A stretch of 49,846 bases of DNA from Candidatus Gastranaerophilales bacterium (GCA_944323265.1 CALURX010000011.1:1-49846); one strand, 5' to 3'; counted from the first letter of the stretch, positions 34,049 through 42,597 are shown. The notes: generated by a model from the sequence alone, not told the origin. A program made the numbers and translations.

Positions 34049-35365
34049 ATGGGTACGTTTATAAATTTTATTTTGAATCCTGCATTAATTTCGGTTGTTT
34101 TACTTTGCATATTATGCCTTAGAAAAATAAATGTACTTCTGGCGATAATTATATCGACTCTTTGTGCCGGGCTGATTTCCGGTATGGATGTAAGAGATGT
34201 AATGAGTGTTTTCATATCCGGAATGGGCGGAAATTCTGAAACAGCCTTAAGCTATATTTTGCTGGGGGCTTTTGCTGCAACAATGGCCCATTCAGGATTT
34301 ACAGATGTTATTTCCAATAAAATCGCAAAATTTGTTGCTGATAGAAAGTATGTGTTGCTGGGAATTTTAACCTTGATTGCAATGGCTTCTCAAAACCTTA
34401 TACCAATACATATTGCTTTTATTCCAATTATTATCCCTCCGCTATTGGGTATAATGAATAAACTTGATATAGACAGACGAGCTGTTGCCTGCGTATTGGC
34501 ATTTGGGTTAAAAATGCCATATATTGCAATTCCGGCAGGGTTTGGGCTTATTTTCCAGAATCTTATAGCAGATAATATGGTTCAAAATGGGGTTCACGTT
34601 TTAAGAAGTGATATTTGGAAATTCAATTCTATCCTGGGATTAGGAATGGTTGCAGGTTTATTAATTGCAGTCTTTATTTCTTATCGAAAACCCAGGATTT
34701 ATGAAAATAAACCGATTGCAAATTCAGATTTGCACGCAGCGGAATTCAGACCGAAGCATTGGATAGTAATTCTTGCAGCACTTGCAACTTTTATCGTGCA
34801 GCTACTTACACAATCTTTACCTCTGGGGGCATTGGTTGGGCTTGGAATAATCTTTTCTTTTGGAGTAATTCCGCAGAGCAAGATGGATCATATGATGAAT
34901 GAAGGCATTTATCTTATGGGATATGTAGCATTTGTAATGCTTGTTGCAGCAGGGTTTGCCTCTGTATTGAAAGAGACCGGAGCAATTGACAGTCTCGTTA
35001 AGATTGTTTTGAACTACCTTCCTTCAAGCATAATTCTAACTTCGTTGATAATTTTGTTGTTGGGTTTATTTATAACAATCGGAATAGGAACTTCATTTGG
35101 CACAATCCCTATAATAGCAGTCCTGTTTTTACCTATATGTATAAAAATGGGATTTAATGTTCCGCAAATGGTTATCTTGGTATCAGCAGCTGCAGCTCTT
35201 GGTGATGCGGGTTCTCCGGCTTCTGATACAACATTAGGCCCAACTGCAGGTTTAAATGCAGATGGGCAGCATAATCATATTTTTGATACCTGTATTCCGA
35301 CTTTTTTGCACTATAATATTGCTTTGATACTCTTTGCATTAATCGGAATTTCAATTTTTGGTTAA
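34049..35365 (+). CDS. Na+/H+ antiporter family membrane protein
   Basis: 438 aa with about eleven hydrophobic helices. Conserved features of the NhaC-like/Na_H_antiporter group are the AMASQNLIPIHIAFIPIIIPPLL segment, PYIAIPAGFGLIFQNLI and the C-terminal ALGDAGSPASDTTLGPTAGLNADGQHNH. It probably exchanges Na+ for protons at the inner membrane, but amino-acid/H+ antiport cannot be excluded. The stop codon lies inside the perfect palindrome GGTTAATTAACC (35360-35371), which also carries the stop of the facing minus-strand gene. Confidence 0.85.
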   Translation: MGTFINFILNPALISVVLLCILCLRKINVLLAIIISTLCAGLISGMDVRDVMSVFISGMGGNSETALSYILLGAFAATMAHSGFTDVISNKIAKFVADRKYVLLGILTLIAMASQNLIPIHIAFIPIIIPPLLGIMNKLDIDRRAVACVLAFGLKMPYIAIPAGFGLIFQNLIADNMVQNGVHVLRSDIWKFNSILGLGMVAGLLIAVFISYRKPRIYENKPIANSDLHAAEFRPKHWIVILAALATFIVQLLTQSLPLGALVGLGIIFSFGVIPQSKMDHMMNEGIYLMGYVAFVMLVAAGFASVLKETGAIDSLVKIVLNYLPSSIILTSLIILLLGLFITIGIGTSFGTIPIIAVLFLPICIKMGFNVPQMVILVSAAAALGDAGSPASDTTLGPTAGLNADGQHNHIFDTCIPTFLHYNIALILFALIGISIFG

Positions 35366-35797
35366 TTAACCATTCAATCCATAGTTAAAGTCTTCTTGGA
35401 TATTGTTGGTTAACATTGTGCTCATTGATTCGATATAAGCATTTACTTCTTCAAGTTCAGCACTATCAGTTGTCATTTGAGCATCGAGTGCTGTTTCCCA
35501 GGCTGTTAACTCATCAAGCTGGTCTTGGTATTTAGCAGTAAGCTTATCGATTTCTTCTTCAAAATCAGGAATCTGAGTATAGTCTTTGTATTCAGCCTGT
35601 AATTCTTCATCACTTTCATATAGAGATTTGAAGTAATCTCTGATTGAGTGTTGTTCAGATGATTTCAAAGATTGAGCATCTGCCTGAGAGTAAGTTGCCA
35701 GAGTTTTCTGGTTTTGAAGCTGAGTGATTTCAAGGTTCAACTCATTTCTTCTTAACTTATAGCTTAATAATGTTTCGTGTAAATTTGCGATTGCCAT
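35366..35797 (-). CDS. Second 143-aa helical protein, WExA family
   Basis: 143 aa, acidic, almost all helix with coiled-coil character (NLEITQLQNQKTLA; DFEEEIDKLTAKYQDQLDEL), no Cys, no Trp other than in WETALDAQ near residue 92, no signal peptide. It has the same length as the protein at 12367-12798, a related W-E-x-A-x-D segment, and the same upstream block at the same 24-nt distance from ATG. A role as secreted, filament or chaperone-like substrate of the flagellar-type exporter is a guess; no known family recognised. It is 3' to 3' with the antiporter with no gap. Confidence 0.78.
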   Translation of the reverse strand: MAIANLHETLLSYKLRRNELNLEITQLQNQKTLATYSQADAQSLKSSEQHSIRDYFKSLYESDEELQAEYKDYTQIPDFEEEIDKLTAKYQDQLDELTAWETALDAQMTTDSAELEEVNAYIESMSTMLTNNIQEDFNYGLNG

Positions 35798-35821
35798 CTT
35801 TGTTCACCATCATTTTTATCT

Positions 35822-35883
35822 TACATATATATAAAGTATTTAAATGATATCTAATTTCAAAGACGATATATTTTGTTACAAAA
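35822..35883 (-). promoter_or_regulatory. Shared promoter block with 13-bp palindrome (copy 2)
   Basis: Minus strand: TTTTGTAACAAAA (35883-35871), 29 nt including CTTTGAAATT, then AAATACTTTATATATATGTA (35841-35822), 24 nt before ATG. The 20-mer and the palindrome are identical to those at 12.82-12.88 kb and both distances are the same, although the bases between them differ. Confidence 0.65.
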
Positions 35884-35906
35884 CTTAATATTTTCTATAC
35901 CAAATC

Positions 35907-35935
35907 AAAAAGCCCTCTTTTAAAGAGGGCTTTTT
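35907..35935 (-). terminator. Intrinsic terminator of the 67-aa gene
   Basis: AAAAGCCCTCTTT and AAGAGGGCTTTTT pair around TA/AA; the minus strand runs on into T5. It separates the 67-aa gene from the promoter block of the next minus-strand gene. Confidence 0.88.
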
Positions 35936-35952
35936 GATAATTATTAATTGTA

Positions 35953-36156
35953 TTAATTATTGCTCAAAACAAGTCTAAATGTTGCCAGGTTTTTGATAGA
36001 AAGCATTCTGTGTTTGTTTCCCTGCTTTTCTGCTATCTGGAAAATTCTGCAGATTCTCTGGATTTCTTCAATATCCTTTCTGCTTTCAAGCTTATATACG
36101 TTGTTTATTGGATCTGCTATGACTGACATTGCTGCATTTAGTTCTTGTTCTTTCAT
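35953..36156 (-). CDS. Small basic helical protein
   Basis: 67 aa from ATG at 36156 (MKEQELNAAMSV), preceded by AAGGA at 8 nt. A longer in-frame start at 36207 is rejected because its first 17 codons run through the promoter core. The product is helical, with RKDIEEIQRICRIFQIAEKQ in the middle and a basic end. No signal peptide, no recognised family. Its promoter core is 19/20 identical to that of the two 143-aa genes. Confidence 0.72.
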   Translation of the reverse strand: MKEQELNAAMSVIADPINNVYKLESRKDIEEIQRICRIFQIAEKQGNKHRMLSIKNLATFRLVLSNN

Positions 36157-36179
36157 GATAAAATCCTTTACAAACTGTC

Positions 36180-36199
36180 TATATATATATAAAGTATTT
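36180..36199 (-). promoter_or_regulatory. Promoter core (copy 3, without palindrome)
   Basis: AAATACTTTATATATATATA on the minus strand, 23 nt before ATG at 36156, one mismatch to the core at 12823-12842 and 35822-35841. Further upstream AAGCCTTTTTCTGCAATT recalls the AAGCCTTTGTGAAATT of copy 1, but the TTTTGTAACAAAA palindrome is absent. Confidence 0.6.
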
Positions 36200-36307
36200 C
36201 TGTTCATGAAAATTGCAGAAAAAGGCTTAAATATGAAGAAATGTTAAGTAAAATTATTAAAAATTCCGACTGAAAGTATCACTATTGTTGCTAAATAAAG
36301 TTTTTTA

Positions 36308-37252
36308 GTGTATGTTATTCCTGTGGGTAGTAAAGTGTTCAATTATTCGGAAGTTTTGAATAGATGTGGGCTTGGCAGCGAACCCGCAGGCGATGTTGTC
36401 CGTAATATCGCAAACTTAGAGGAGTTTTATGATTCTGACGATTTGGTCGGAATATATAACTATGTTTTGCAAAACTGTTCGGAGCCGGAAGTTTTATCCG
36501 GGGTTATAAGGCTTGCAGATGCTCATAAATCTGCGGAAACACTTTCTATTTTATTGGATTTACTCCTGATGAAAAGGGATGGGATAGAGGATTCTGATAA
36601 TATGACATCCCTTAGGGTCTTATGCACCAAGGCAGTGTCAAATTATAAGGATACATCGACTGTCGGAGCTCTTTTGTACTGCTTGAATAATAAGAAAGAG
36701 GATTACAAAATCAGGCTGGCTTGCGCTGATGCCTTAGGAAGAATCGGAGATAAGTATGCGGTTGCACCGTTGATTGATGTTGTAAAAGACGAGGACGAAA
36801 AGTCTGTTTATGTAAAAGAGTCTGCGACTTTTGCTCTGGGTTTGCTCGGAGATACAAGCGCAATTGAACCGCTGGTTGAGATTATGGAATCAAAACAGGG
36901 ACTGTGGGATAAGTTTTCATTTCTAAAGGAGAGAATTGTCGAGGCTCTGGGTAAGCTTAATTTAAACAACACAAGAGTTTTAAAGGTTTTGAAACAGTCA
37001 TTGATGGATTCTTCTCCGATGGTTAGAATTAACGCGATTGAAGCATTGATGAACAGTGAATATGATGAGGCTTACGAACTTATTAAAGGATGTCTTGAGG
37101 ATGAGGACGATGAAGTTAAGCGAAATGCGCTTATAGCTCTCTATAATCTAAAAGGACGCAGTATTCTTGATGAAGTTATCGGGGGAAAATATTCTGAATT
37201 TCTTAAAACAGAGGCTCAATCAATACTTGAAGAGGAAGAAGATGATGAGTAA
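36308..37252 (+). CDS. HEAT-repeat protein
   Basis: 314 aa composed of about six HEAT-like units of 30-35 residues, for example RLACADALGRIGDKYAVAPLIDVVKD, KESATFALGLLGDTSAIEPLVEIM and RINAIEALMNSEYDEAYELI. The PBS-lyase-like HEAT variety is abundant in Cyanobacteria. The start is uncertain: GTG at 36308 has no clear ribosome binding site, and GTG at 36332 is possible. The acidic C-terminal end overlaps the start of queC, so the two are co-translated. Partner unknown. Confidence 0.85.
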   Translation: MYVIPVGSKVFNYSEVLNRCGLGSEPAGDVVRNIANLEEFYDSDDLVGIYNYVLQNCSEPEVLSGVIRLADAHKSAETLSILLDLLLMKRDGIEDSDNMTSLRVLCTKAVSNYKDTSTVGALLYCLNNKKEDYKIRLACADALGRIGDKYAVAPLIDVVKDEDEKSVYVKESATFALGLLGDTSAIEPLVEIMESKQGLWDKFSFLKERIVEALGKLNLNNTRVLKVLKQSLMDSSPMVRINAIEALMNSEYDEAYELIKGCLEDEDDEVKRNALIALYNLKGRSILDEVIGGKYSEFLKTEAQSILEEEEDDE

Positions 37253-37910
37253 GGGAATAATATTGCTGTCAGGAGGCTTAGATTCTCTGTGTGCATTAGG
37301 GCTTGCAAAGGATAAGTACGGAATAGAGCTCGGACTAACGTTTGATTACGGCCAAAAATCCGCTAAGCAGGAAATTGAAGCCTCTCGAAAAATCTGTGAG
37401 TTTTATAAAATTAAACATAAAATTATAGCTCTTGATTGGCTCAAGGATATTACGCAAACGGCCTTAGTATCAGAAAAAGAACTGCCTACAGAGGGGCTCG
37501 GGACAAAACAAAGCGCCGAAAGCGTCTGGGTCCCGAACAGAAACGGATTATTCCTGAATATTGCAGCCTGTTTTGCGGATTCTTACAAGTATGATTATAT
37601 AATTTTCGGCGCAAATAAGGATGAAGGCGAAACTTTCCCTGATAATACCGAGGCTTTCCGCAGAGAAATAACTAAAGTTTTTGAATCATCCACTCTGCAG
37701 AAGCCAAAAGTAGAAGCACCCTTGATTAATTATACCAAGAATGATATAGTTAAAATTGCGATGGAAAAATCCGTACCGCTTGAATTGGTAAGGAGTTGTT
37801 ACGGCGGAAGGGAAAAGCATTGCGGAGTCTGCGAATCCTGCAGGCATCTAAAAAAAGCACTTATTGCAAATCAAGGTGAAAAGTATATAGATATTTTATT
37901 TGAGAAATGA
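37245..37910 (+). CDS. queC: 7-cyano-7-deazaguanine synthase
   Basis: 221 aa from ATG 37245, within the end of the HEAT gene, behind GAGGAAG. QueC converts 7-carboxy-7-deazaguanine to preQ0 with ATP and ammonia. The PP-loop SGGLDSL (residues 8-14) starts the protein, VWVPNRNGLFLNIAA and FGANKDEGETFPDNTEAFR are the family blocks, and the C-terminal zinc site is CYGGREKHCGVCESC. preQ0 leads to queuosine in tRNA or to deazaguanine DNA modification; queD, queE and dpd genes are not in the window. It overlaps the next gene by 4 bases. Confidence 0.95.
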   Translation: MSKGIILLSGGLDSLCALGLAKDKYGIELGLTFDYGQKSAKQEIEASRKICEFYKIKHKIIALDWLKDITQTALVSEKELPTEGLGTKQSAESVWVPNRNGLFLNIAACFADSYKYDYIIFGANKDEGETFPDNTEAFRREITKVFESSTLQKPKVEAPLINYTKNDIVKIAMEKSVPLELVRSCYGGREKHCGVCESCRHLKKALIANQGEKYIDILFEK

Positions 37911-38464
37911 TTAAGACTAAATTTATAGAAGAAGAGATTAAGTATATCGGATCACAGCTTGCACCGCACTGGATTTATAAGAACTTTAAGATTCAAGGAG
38001 ATGCCATTGTTGCTTTCTGTGACGAGTGTAAGGTTGATTTAACAGAGATGGTTGATATTGAAGATGTTATAAATAATGAACCGATTTACAGCAAATATAT
38101 GCTAAGCTTTATCACGGAACAATTTTCAGTTGACTTAACAGAAGGTGTTTTCAGGCAGCGTCTGTTAATGTGTATTATAAAAGAACTGCTGGAAGAGCGA
38201 GGTATTTTTGTTGTAAGAAACGGCGATGATTTGATGATAGACGGCGCAAAATTGTCCGTATCTATTGCAACAAAATCAACAACTTCCATTCTTATTCACA
38301 CAGGCTTGAATATATTATCTCAAGACGCGCCGGTTAAAGCGTGCGGCTTGACAAGCGAGCTTGGGATTAAAGATATTAAAGAATTTGCACTTGAGGTTAT
38401 GAAAAGATACTCGGAAGAGATTGAAGATATAATATTAGCAGGAACAAAAGTTCGCGGAGTGTAA
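37907..38464 (+). CDS. DUF366 family protein
   Basis: 185 aa. KTKFIEEEIKYIGSQLAPHW and GDAIVAFCDECKVDLTEMVD, then FITEQFSVDLTEGVFRQRLLMCIIKELL and KLSVSIATKSTTSILIHTGLNI fit the DUF366 family known from Aquificae, Thermotogae and archaea. Function unknown. The 4-base ATGA overlap with queC means coupled translation and hints at a role near deazapurine or tRNA modification, which is inference only. Confidence 0.85.
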   Translation: MIKTKFIEEEIKYIGSQLAPHWIYKNFKIQGDAIVAFCDECKVDLTEMVDIEDVINNEPIYSKYMLSFITEQFSVDLTEGVFRQRLLMCIIKELLEERGIFVVRNGDDLMIDGAKLSVSIATKSTTSILIHTGLNILSQDAPVKACGLTSELGIKDIKEFALEVMKRYSEEIEDIILAGTKVRGV

Positions 38465-38469
38465 AATAA

Positions 38470-39096
38470 ATGGGAAAACAGTTTGGGTATAAAAAATACA
38501 TGAAGAAAGATGTTCGCAGAGAGGATCATCATTTGCTGAAACTCTTTGTTATAACATTATTTGGAATGCTGCTTGTGTTTACGTTTTTGATTAAATCATT
38601 TTCACCAAGCGTAGATGTCTCAATCGGAGATTATCAGGATGAGCCTGCGGAAACAGCAGAAGAAACTAAAAACCCTGTAGATGACAGACTTGCAATGATT
38701 CAGAATGAAGATCAGGGACGTAATTTTTCAGATTTAATGGCAAAACCTGACGACGTTGTACAGCGAGATGTTCATAAAGAAATCGAAACCTCACAGCCGC
38801 AGGCAGCGGCCGAGGAGCCTGCCGTAAATACAGAACCTGCACCTGTGGAACAACAGCCGCAGCAAGAGGTTGTATATAAAGTTTTTGTCGGAACTTATAC
38901 ATCAGCAGAACAGGCAAAAGTTGCAAAAGACATTATCCAAGAATCAGGAAGCGGCCTGAATCCGATTGTTAAATGCATAGGATCTAACAATTACACTTTG
39001 CAGGTCGGAATATTTAAGAATAAATCCAGTGCAGAAACTATGCTGTATACTGTACAGCAAAACCATCTGCCGGGGAGGATTGTACAGGATTATTAA
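38470..39096 (+). CDS. SPOR-domain membrane protein
   Basis: 208 aa. A basic cytosolic N-terminus (about 1-20), one membrane helix (about 22-45, LFVITLFGMLLVFTFLIKSF), a Pro/Glu/Gln-rich periplasmic linker, and a C-terminal SPOR domain (from about 132, VYKVFVGTYTSAEQA to HLPGRIVQDY). SPOR domains bind peptidoglycan glycans stripped of stem peptides at division sites. It starts 5 nt after the DUF366 stop with a poor ribosome binding site, so probably depends on upstream translation. Confidence 0.88.
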   Translation: MGKQFGYKKYMKKDVRREDHHLLKLFVITLFGMLLVFTFLIKSFSPSVDVSIGDYQDEPAETAEETKNPVDDRLAMIQNEDQGRNFSDLMAKPDDVVQRDVHKEIETSQPQAAAEEPAVNTEPAPVEQQPQQEVVYKVFVGTYTSAEQAKVAKDIIQESGSGLNPIVKCIGSNNYTLQVGIFKNKSSAETMLYTVQQNHLPGRIVQDY

Positions 39097-39160
39097 AGTT
39101 TGAAAAAAAATCTTTACATCACGCAATATTTTGATTTATTTTTCAAATTTTGTGGTACAT

Positions 39161-39166
39161 TATAAT
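39161..39166 (+). promoter_or_regulatory. Probable -10 box for the winged-helix gene
   Basis: TATAAT with no good -35 at standard spacing. The 137-nt gap 39097-39233 otherwise shows no hairpin or repeat. Confidence 0.35.
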
Positions 39167-39233
39167 TAATAAGTATTAAATCCGTTATGGGGAATTAAGT
39201 TAGACTATCATAGGTTAATATAGGAGATATTTG

Positions 39234-39848
39234 ATGCCTAATTATTTGACGAAGGAAGAGATAAGACAGTGGAGAAGTTCTTTGGAAAAAATTACGCTGG
39301 AAGAATTTGCAGCAAGGCTGGGTAAAACCGTTGAAGAGAGCAAACCGACTAATGATGTGGTTGATATTGTTATGTCAAAAGGGACATCTTCAAATACAAG
39401 CTCTCATATGAAGGACGGTTTTTCTGCAATAGCTCAAAGAGCATTTGAGCGCGAACGCAAAATATCTCATACACCATTTTCTATAAGAAAAAATGAATTG
39501 CAGGCAAAGGCTGCTGAACAAAGTTCTGTTAAGCCGGCTGCTCCTAAAAAATCAACAAAGAGTGTTAAAGCAGTTAAAGAATCAAAAACCGTATTAGATA
39601 AGGTTGAAGAAGTTTCATCTAAAAAGGATGCTCAAATTGTTCTTAAGAAGTCTTTAACAGATAGAGAACAGATGGTTTTTGAATACCTGCTTAATAATAT
39701 CGGCAAAACCGTTTTTGCAAAAGATTTGGCTAAACTGCTTGATTTGCCGAGAGATTATGTTTACAAATATATTAAAAACTTACGTGCCAAAATTGAAGGA
39801 GACAAACTCAAAAATGTTCCTTCAGGCGGGTTTGTTTTAACAGAGTAA
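39234..39848 (+). CDS. Winged-helix DNA-binding protein with disordered linker
   Basis: 204 aa from ATG 39234 (AGGAG at 7 nt; TTG at 39231 is the alternative). The N-terminus (YLTKEEIRQWRSSLEKITLEE) is helical, the middle (95-135) is rich in Lys/Ser/Ala and probably disordered, and the C-terminus (about 142-204) is a winged helix: LTDREQMVFEYLLNNIGKTV, AKDLAKLLDLPRDYVYKYIKNLRAKI and a wing with PSGGFVLTE, like OmpR-type effector domains. No receiver domain. The DUF262-like gene begins two bases after the stop, so the two are one transcription unit. Confidence 0.8.
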   Translation: MPNYLTKEEIRQWRSSLEKITLEEFAARLGKTVEESKPTNDVVDIVMSKGTSSNTSSHMKDGFSAIAQRAFERERKISHTPFSIRKNELQAKAAEQSSVKPAAPKKSTKSVKAVKESKTVLDKVEEVSSKKDAQIVLKKSLTDREQMVFEYLLNNIGKTVFAKDLAKLLDLPRDYVYKYIKNLRAKIEGDKLKNVPSGGFVLTE

Positions 39849-39850
39849 GA

Positions 39851-40942
39851 ATGGAAGTTGTAAATTTACTTGATTTTTTGAATATTGCCCGAGACTTATT
39901 CACCTTGGATTACGCAAAATGTGACGGCAAGCTGGTTAATTTTCTGGATTTGATGACAGAAGATGAGCAGTTCACGCAGAGAATCGATTTGGGTATTATT
40001 TTTATTAACCAGAAATCTGCAGATCAGTATACTATAGTCGACGGACTTAACAGGATTCTATCTCTATCTCTGCTTTTGCACGCAATATGCGAATGTTATA
40101 AAAAGACAACCAAGCAAAATGAAAAAGCAATAAGCACAATAAGAAAAAAATACCTTATTCACGGCTCTAAATCAAAGCTAAGGCTTAATGAAAAAGACGG
40201 AATACTTTATAACAAAATTATAAACGGCGAGCGATTATCCGGGAAAGAGAAGGAAACGCCGATGTTTATTCTGCTCCATAATTTCTGGTCGCAGATTAAG
40301 GAAGAAAAGCTTCAGGCGGCAAATATTTTTCGAATGCTTCAAAAGGTTACGGTAACACTTGCAGAAACGGACAAGGTTTCCAAGCGTAACTTGTATTATA
40401 AGCTTAATTCTTCTAGAAAACTTAATCAAATTCTTCTTATTGAAGATTTTTTGAAAGAAAATGGGGTTGAAGAAGAATGGAATCGGCTTAAAAAGCTCTA
40501 TTTTGCAAAAGAAAGAGATATTATAAGATTTTTAAAAGACTTTTTTGTAACTAAATTCAATTATAAAAAGTTTGAAGAAGACAGGCTGTACGAAAGCTTT
40601 GTAAACTATTTTGAGACAATGATGCAGTATATGCCGGAAGATGTTTTGATGAACAAAATTACCAAGGCTGCAGGGCTTTATTACAACATTTTGAACGTTA
40701 ATTTTGAAAATGATGATATCAAAAGAGCGTTTATCGATATTAAAATGCACTCCGGCGAAGATACTTACGCTTATATTCTTGATGTGTACGAGGATTTTGT
40801 TGAAAACAATATTTCGGAATCAACTTTTTTAGAGATTTTAAAAACTATTGATGAATACCTTAGAAACAGAAATATTCACGAGAATAACGTTGAGTTTAAT
40901 GAACTTATCAAATATTTAAACGCCTTTATTGCTTGTAAATAA
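39851..40942 (+). CDS. DUF262-like (GmrS/ParB-like N-terminal domain) protein
   Basis: 363 aa. YTIVDGLNRILSLSLLLHAI (residues 60-79) corresponds to the DUF262 hallmark Y-x-V/I-DGQQRLTTL; here DGQQR has become DGLNR (64-68). RNLYYKLNSSRKLNQILLIEDFL near residue 184 corresponds to the second family block (F-x-x-L-N-S...L-x-x-x-D-L-I). The DUF1524 HNH nuclease domain that completes GmrSD-type restriction enzymes is absent; the C-terminal half is helical. DUF262 domains hydrolyse nucleotides or act with nucleases. With the winged-helix partner it could be a regulator or a reduced defence module. Confidence 0.68.
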   Translation: MEVVNLLDFLNIARDLFTLDYAKCDGKLVNFLDLMTEDEQFTQRIDLGIIFINQKSADQYTIVDGLNRILSLSLLLHAICECYKKTTKQNEKAISTIRKKYLIHGSKSKLRLNEKDGILYNKIINGERLSGKEKETPMFILLHNFWSQIKEEKLQAANIFRMLQKVTVTLAETDKVSKRNLYYKLNSSRKLNQILLIEDFLKENGVEEEWNRLKKLYFAKERDIIRFLKDFFVTKFNYKKFEEDRLYESFVNYFETMMQYMPEDVLMNKITKAAGLYYNILNVNFENDDIKRAFIDIKMHSGEDTYAYILDVYEDFVENNISESTFLEILKTIDEYLRNRNIHENNVEFNELIKYLNAFIACK

Positions 40943-41036
40943 TCACAAATCCGAAAATATATTAATAATAATTTTTAAAATCGGTTTATACTATTAAATA
41001 TAAGTATGAACAAAGATTAATATATTGGAGGTCTTT

Positions 41037-41327
41037 ATGGAGAAAAACCATAGAAGCAGATTAATGAGCATTCAACAAGCCAACTTTAATGAGCTTTATA
41101 AGGCAGATTCTATCATCCAGCTTACAATACATTCCTGCCAGGAGCGTGAATTTGCCGGACAATATTACGGCGCAACAAAAGAGATGAAGAAAAAAATCAG
41201 CGAAGAGCGCAACAATTATATTAATATGCTAACCCTTTTGTCAGAGAGGGTTTCAAATATGATGGACATAAATCTTTCAATGGAAAGAGAAATTCTTCTA
41301 GAGCAGCACTCCGACAATTGCAGCTGA
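41037..41327 (+). CDS. Small helical protein of unknown function
   Basis: 96 aa from ATG 41037 behind GGAGGT; the in-frame TTG at 41025 lies in the ribosome binding site itself. The product is helical, with HRSRLMSIQQANFNELYKAD, then SCQEREFAGQYYGATKEMKKKISEERNNYINML. No family recognised. A TATACT lies upstream at 40986-40991. Its last 30 bases overlap the end of the convergent nucleoside transporter gene. Confidence 0.72.
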   Translation: MEKNHRSRLMSIQQANFNELYKADSIIQLTIHSCQEREFAGQYYGATKEMKKKISEERNNYINMLTLLSERVSNMMDINLSMEREILLEQHSDNCS

Positions 41328-42566
41328 TAAATAGCAGCTTAAAGTTCCGCAAATCAAAGCTCTTAAACCAAGACGTGCAAGGTTTTTCTTTTGATTCGGA
41401 GCAAGCTCGCCGATTCCGCCAATTTGAATGGCAATAGAGCCGAAGTTACCGAAGCTGCATAGTGCAAAACTTGCAATCATAAAGCTCTTAGGATCTAAAA
41501 TATCTTTAATTCTTGATAAATCAACGTACGCAACCATTTCGTTGAGTACAATCTTTGTACCCATAAGAGCACCTACTGTTGAGGCGTCGTGAAGCGGAAC
41601 GCCGATTATCAGTGCAAAGATTGCAAATATTTTGCCCAAAATAAGCTTTAATGATAAGTGGCTTAAGAAGGCAAAATGAGAGCAGCCCGGACAGAATTTA
41701 TACAAGAACATTCCGCCTAATCCCAGCACCCAGTCAATAAATGCTACAAGGGCAACAAGTGCCAGAATCATTGCTGTTACATTGATAGCAACTTTCATAC
41801 CTTCAGAGGCGCCATTTGAAATTGCTTCAAACACATTTGCAAAAGTGCGTCTTCTTGAAATTCTTATATTATCTCTTGTTTCAGGCTCGCCTGTTTCCGG
41901 ATAAATTATTTTGGATAGAATAAGTGCACCCGGCGCAGCCATAATTGAAGATGCCAGAATATAATGCGCAGGAATTCCCATTCCTATATAAATCGGCATT
42001 ATTGCGCCTGATATACAAGCCATACTTCCTGACATTGAAGCAAGAAGTTCCGAGCGTGTAAGTTTTTCCAGATACGGTTTAATCATTATTTGTGCAAGAA
42101 TTTGACCGACAAATGAGCTTGCGACGTTTGATAGAGCTTCTGCACCTGACACATGCATAAATTTATTCATCGCCTTGCCAAGCGCTGCTACTACTCGCTG
42201 CATTATTCCGTAATAGTACAAAATATTTACAAGAACCATCATAAATATATTTGTACAAATAAGCTGAACCGCAAAAATACTGCTGCCAGTACCGAATAGT
42301 TCAGCAAGTTTTGCTTTTTGAAGCAGCGGCCCGAATACGAATAAACCGCCTTCTGTTGCAAATTCCAATATCTTCTGGATAAACATTCCTATCATAAGGA
42401 ATATTTTCTGTCCCAGAGGAACTTTAAATATAAATACCGCAAAGATTATTTGCAATAAAAAGCCCATTCCTACTGTTTTGTAATTAATAGCCTTACGATT
42501 GTTTGACATTGCAAAAACTATTAAAAATATAACAACTATTCCGATAAGGCCTATAAATCTTTCCAT
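41298..42566 (-). CDS. Concentrative nucleoside transporter (CNT/NupC family)
   Basis: 422 aa with about ten hydrophobic segments. The order matches CNT proteins: N-terminal part with ILYYYGIMQRVVAALGKAM, the central GAEALSNVASSFVGQ and GSMACISGAIMPIYIGMGIPAHYILASSIMAAPGAL, and the C-terminal core NVTAMILALVALVAFIDWVLG and SFALCSFGNFGSIAIQIGGIGELAP. It would import nucleosides with Na+ or H+. It follows the gcv cluster on the same strand but behind its terminator. No terminator is seen after the stop, which overlaps the facing gene. Confidence 0.92.
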   Translation of the reverse strand: MERFIGLIGIVVIFLIVFAMSNNRKAINYKTVGMGFLLQIIFAVFIFKVPLGQKIFLMIGMFIQKILEFATEGGLFVFGPLLQKAKLAELFGTGSSIFAVQLICTNIFMMVLVNILYYYGIMQRVVAALGKAMNKFMHVSGAEALSNVASSFVGQILAQIMIKPYLEKLTRSELLASMSGSMACISGAIMPIYIGMGIPAHYILASSIMAAPGALILSKIIYPETGEPETRDNIRISRRRTFANVFEAISNGASEGMKVAINVTAMILALVALVAFIDWVLGLGGMFLYKFCPGCSHFAFLSHLSLKLILGKIFAIFALIIGVPLHDASTVGALMGTKIVLNEMVAYVDLSRIKDILDPKSFMIASFALCSFGNFGSIAIQIGGIGELAPNQKKNLARLGLRALICGTLSCYLSAAIVGVLL

Positions 42567-42597
42567 TGAAACTCCTTGTATGTTATTAAATTATATC

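Noticed and set aside
36157-36207. Upstream start (84-aa version) for the small gene ending at 35953
   Set aside because: The extra codons are the promoter core AAATACTTTATATATATATA; the inner ATG has a proper ribosome binding site.
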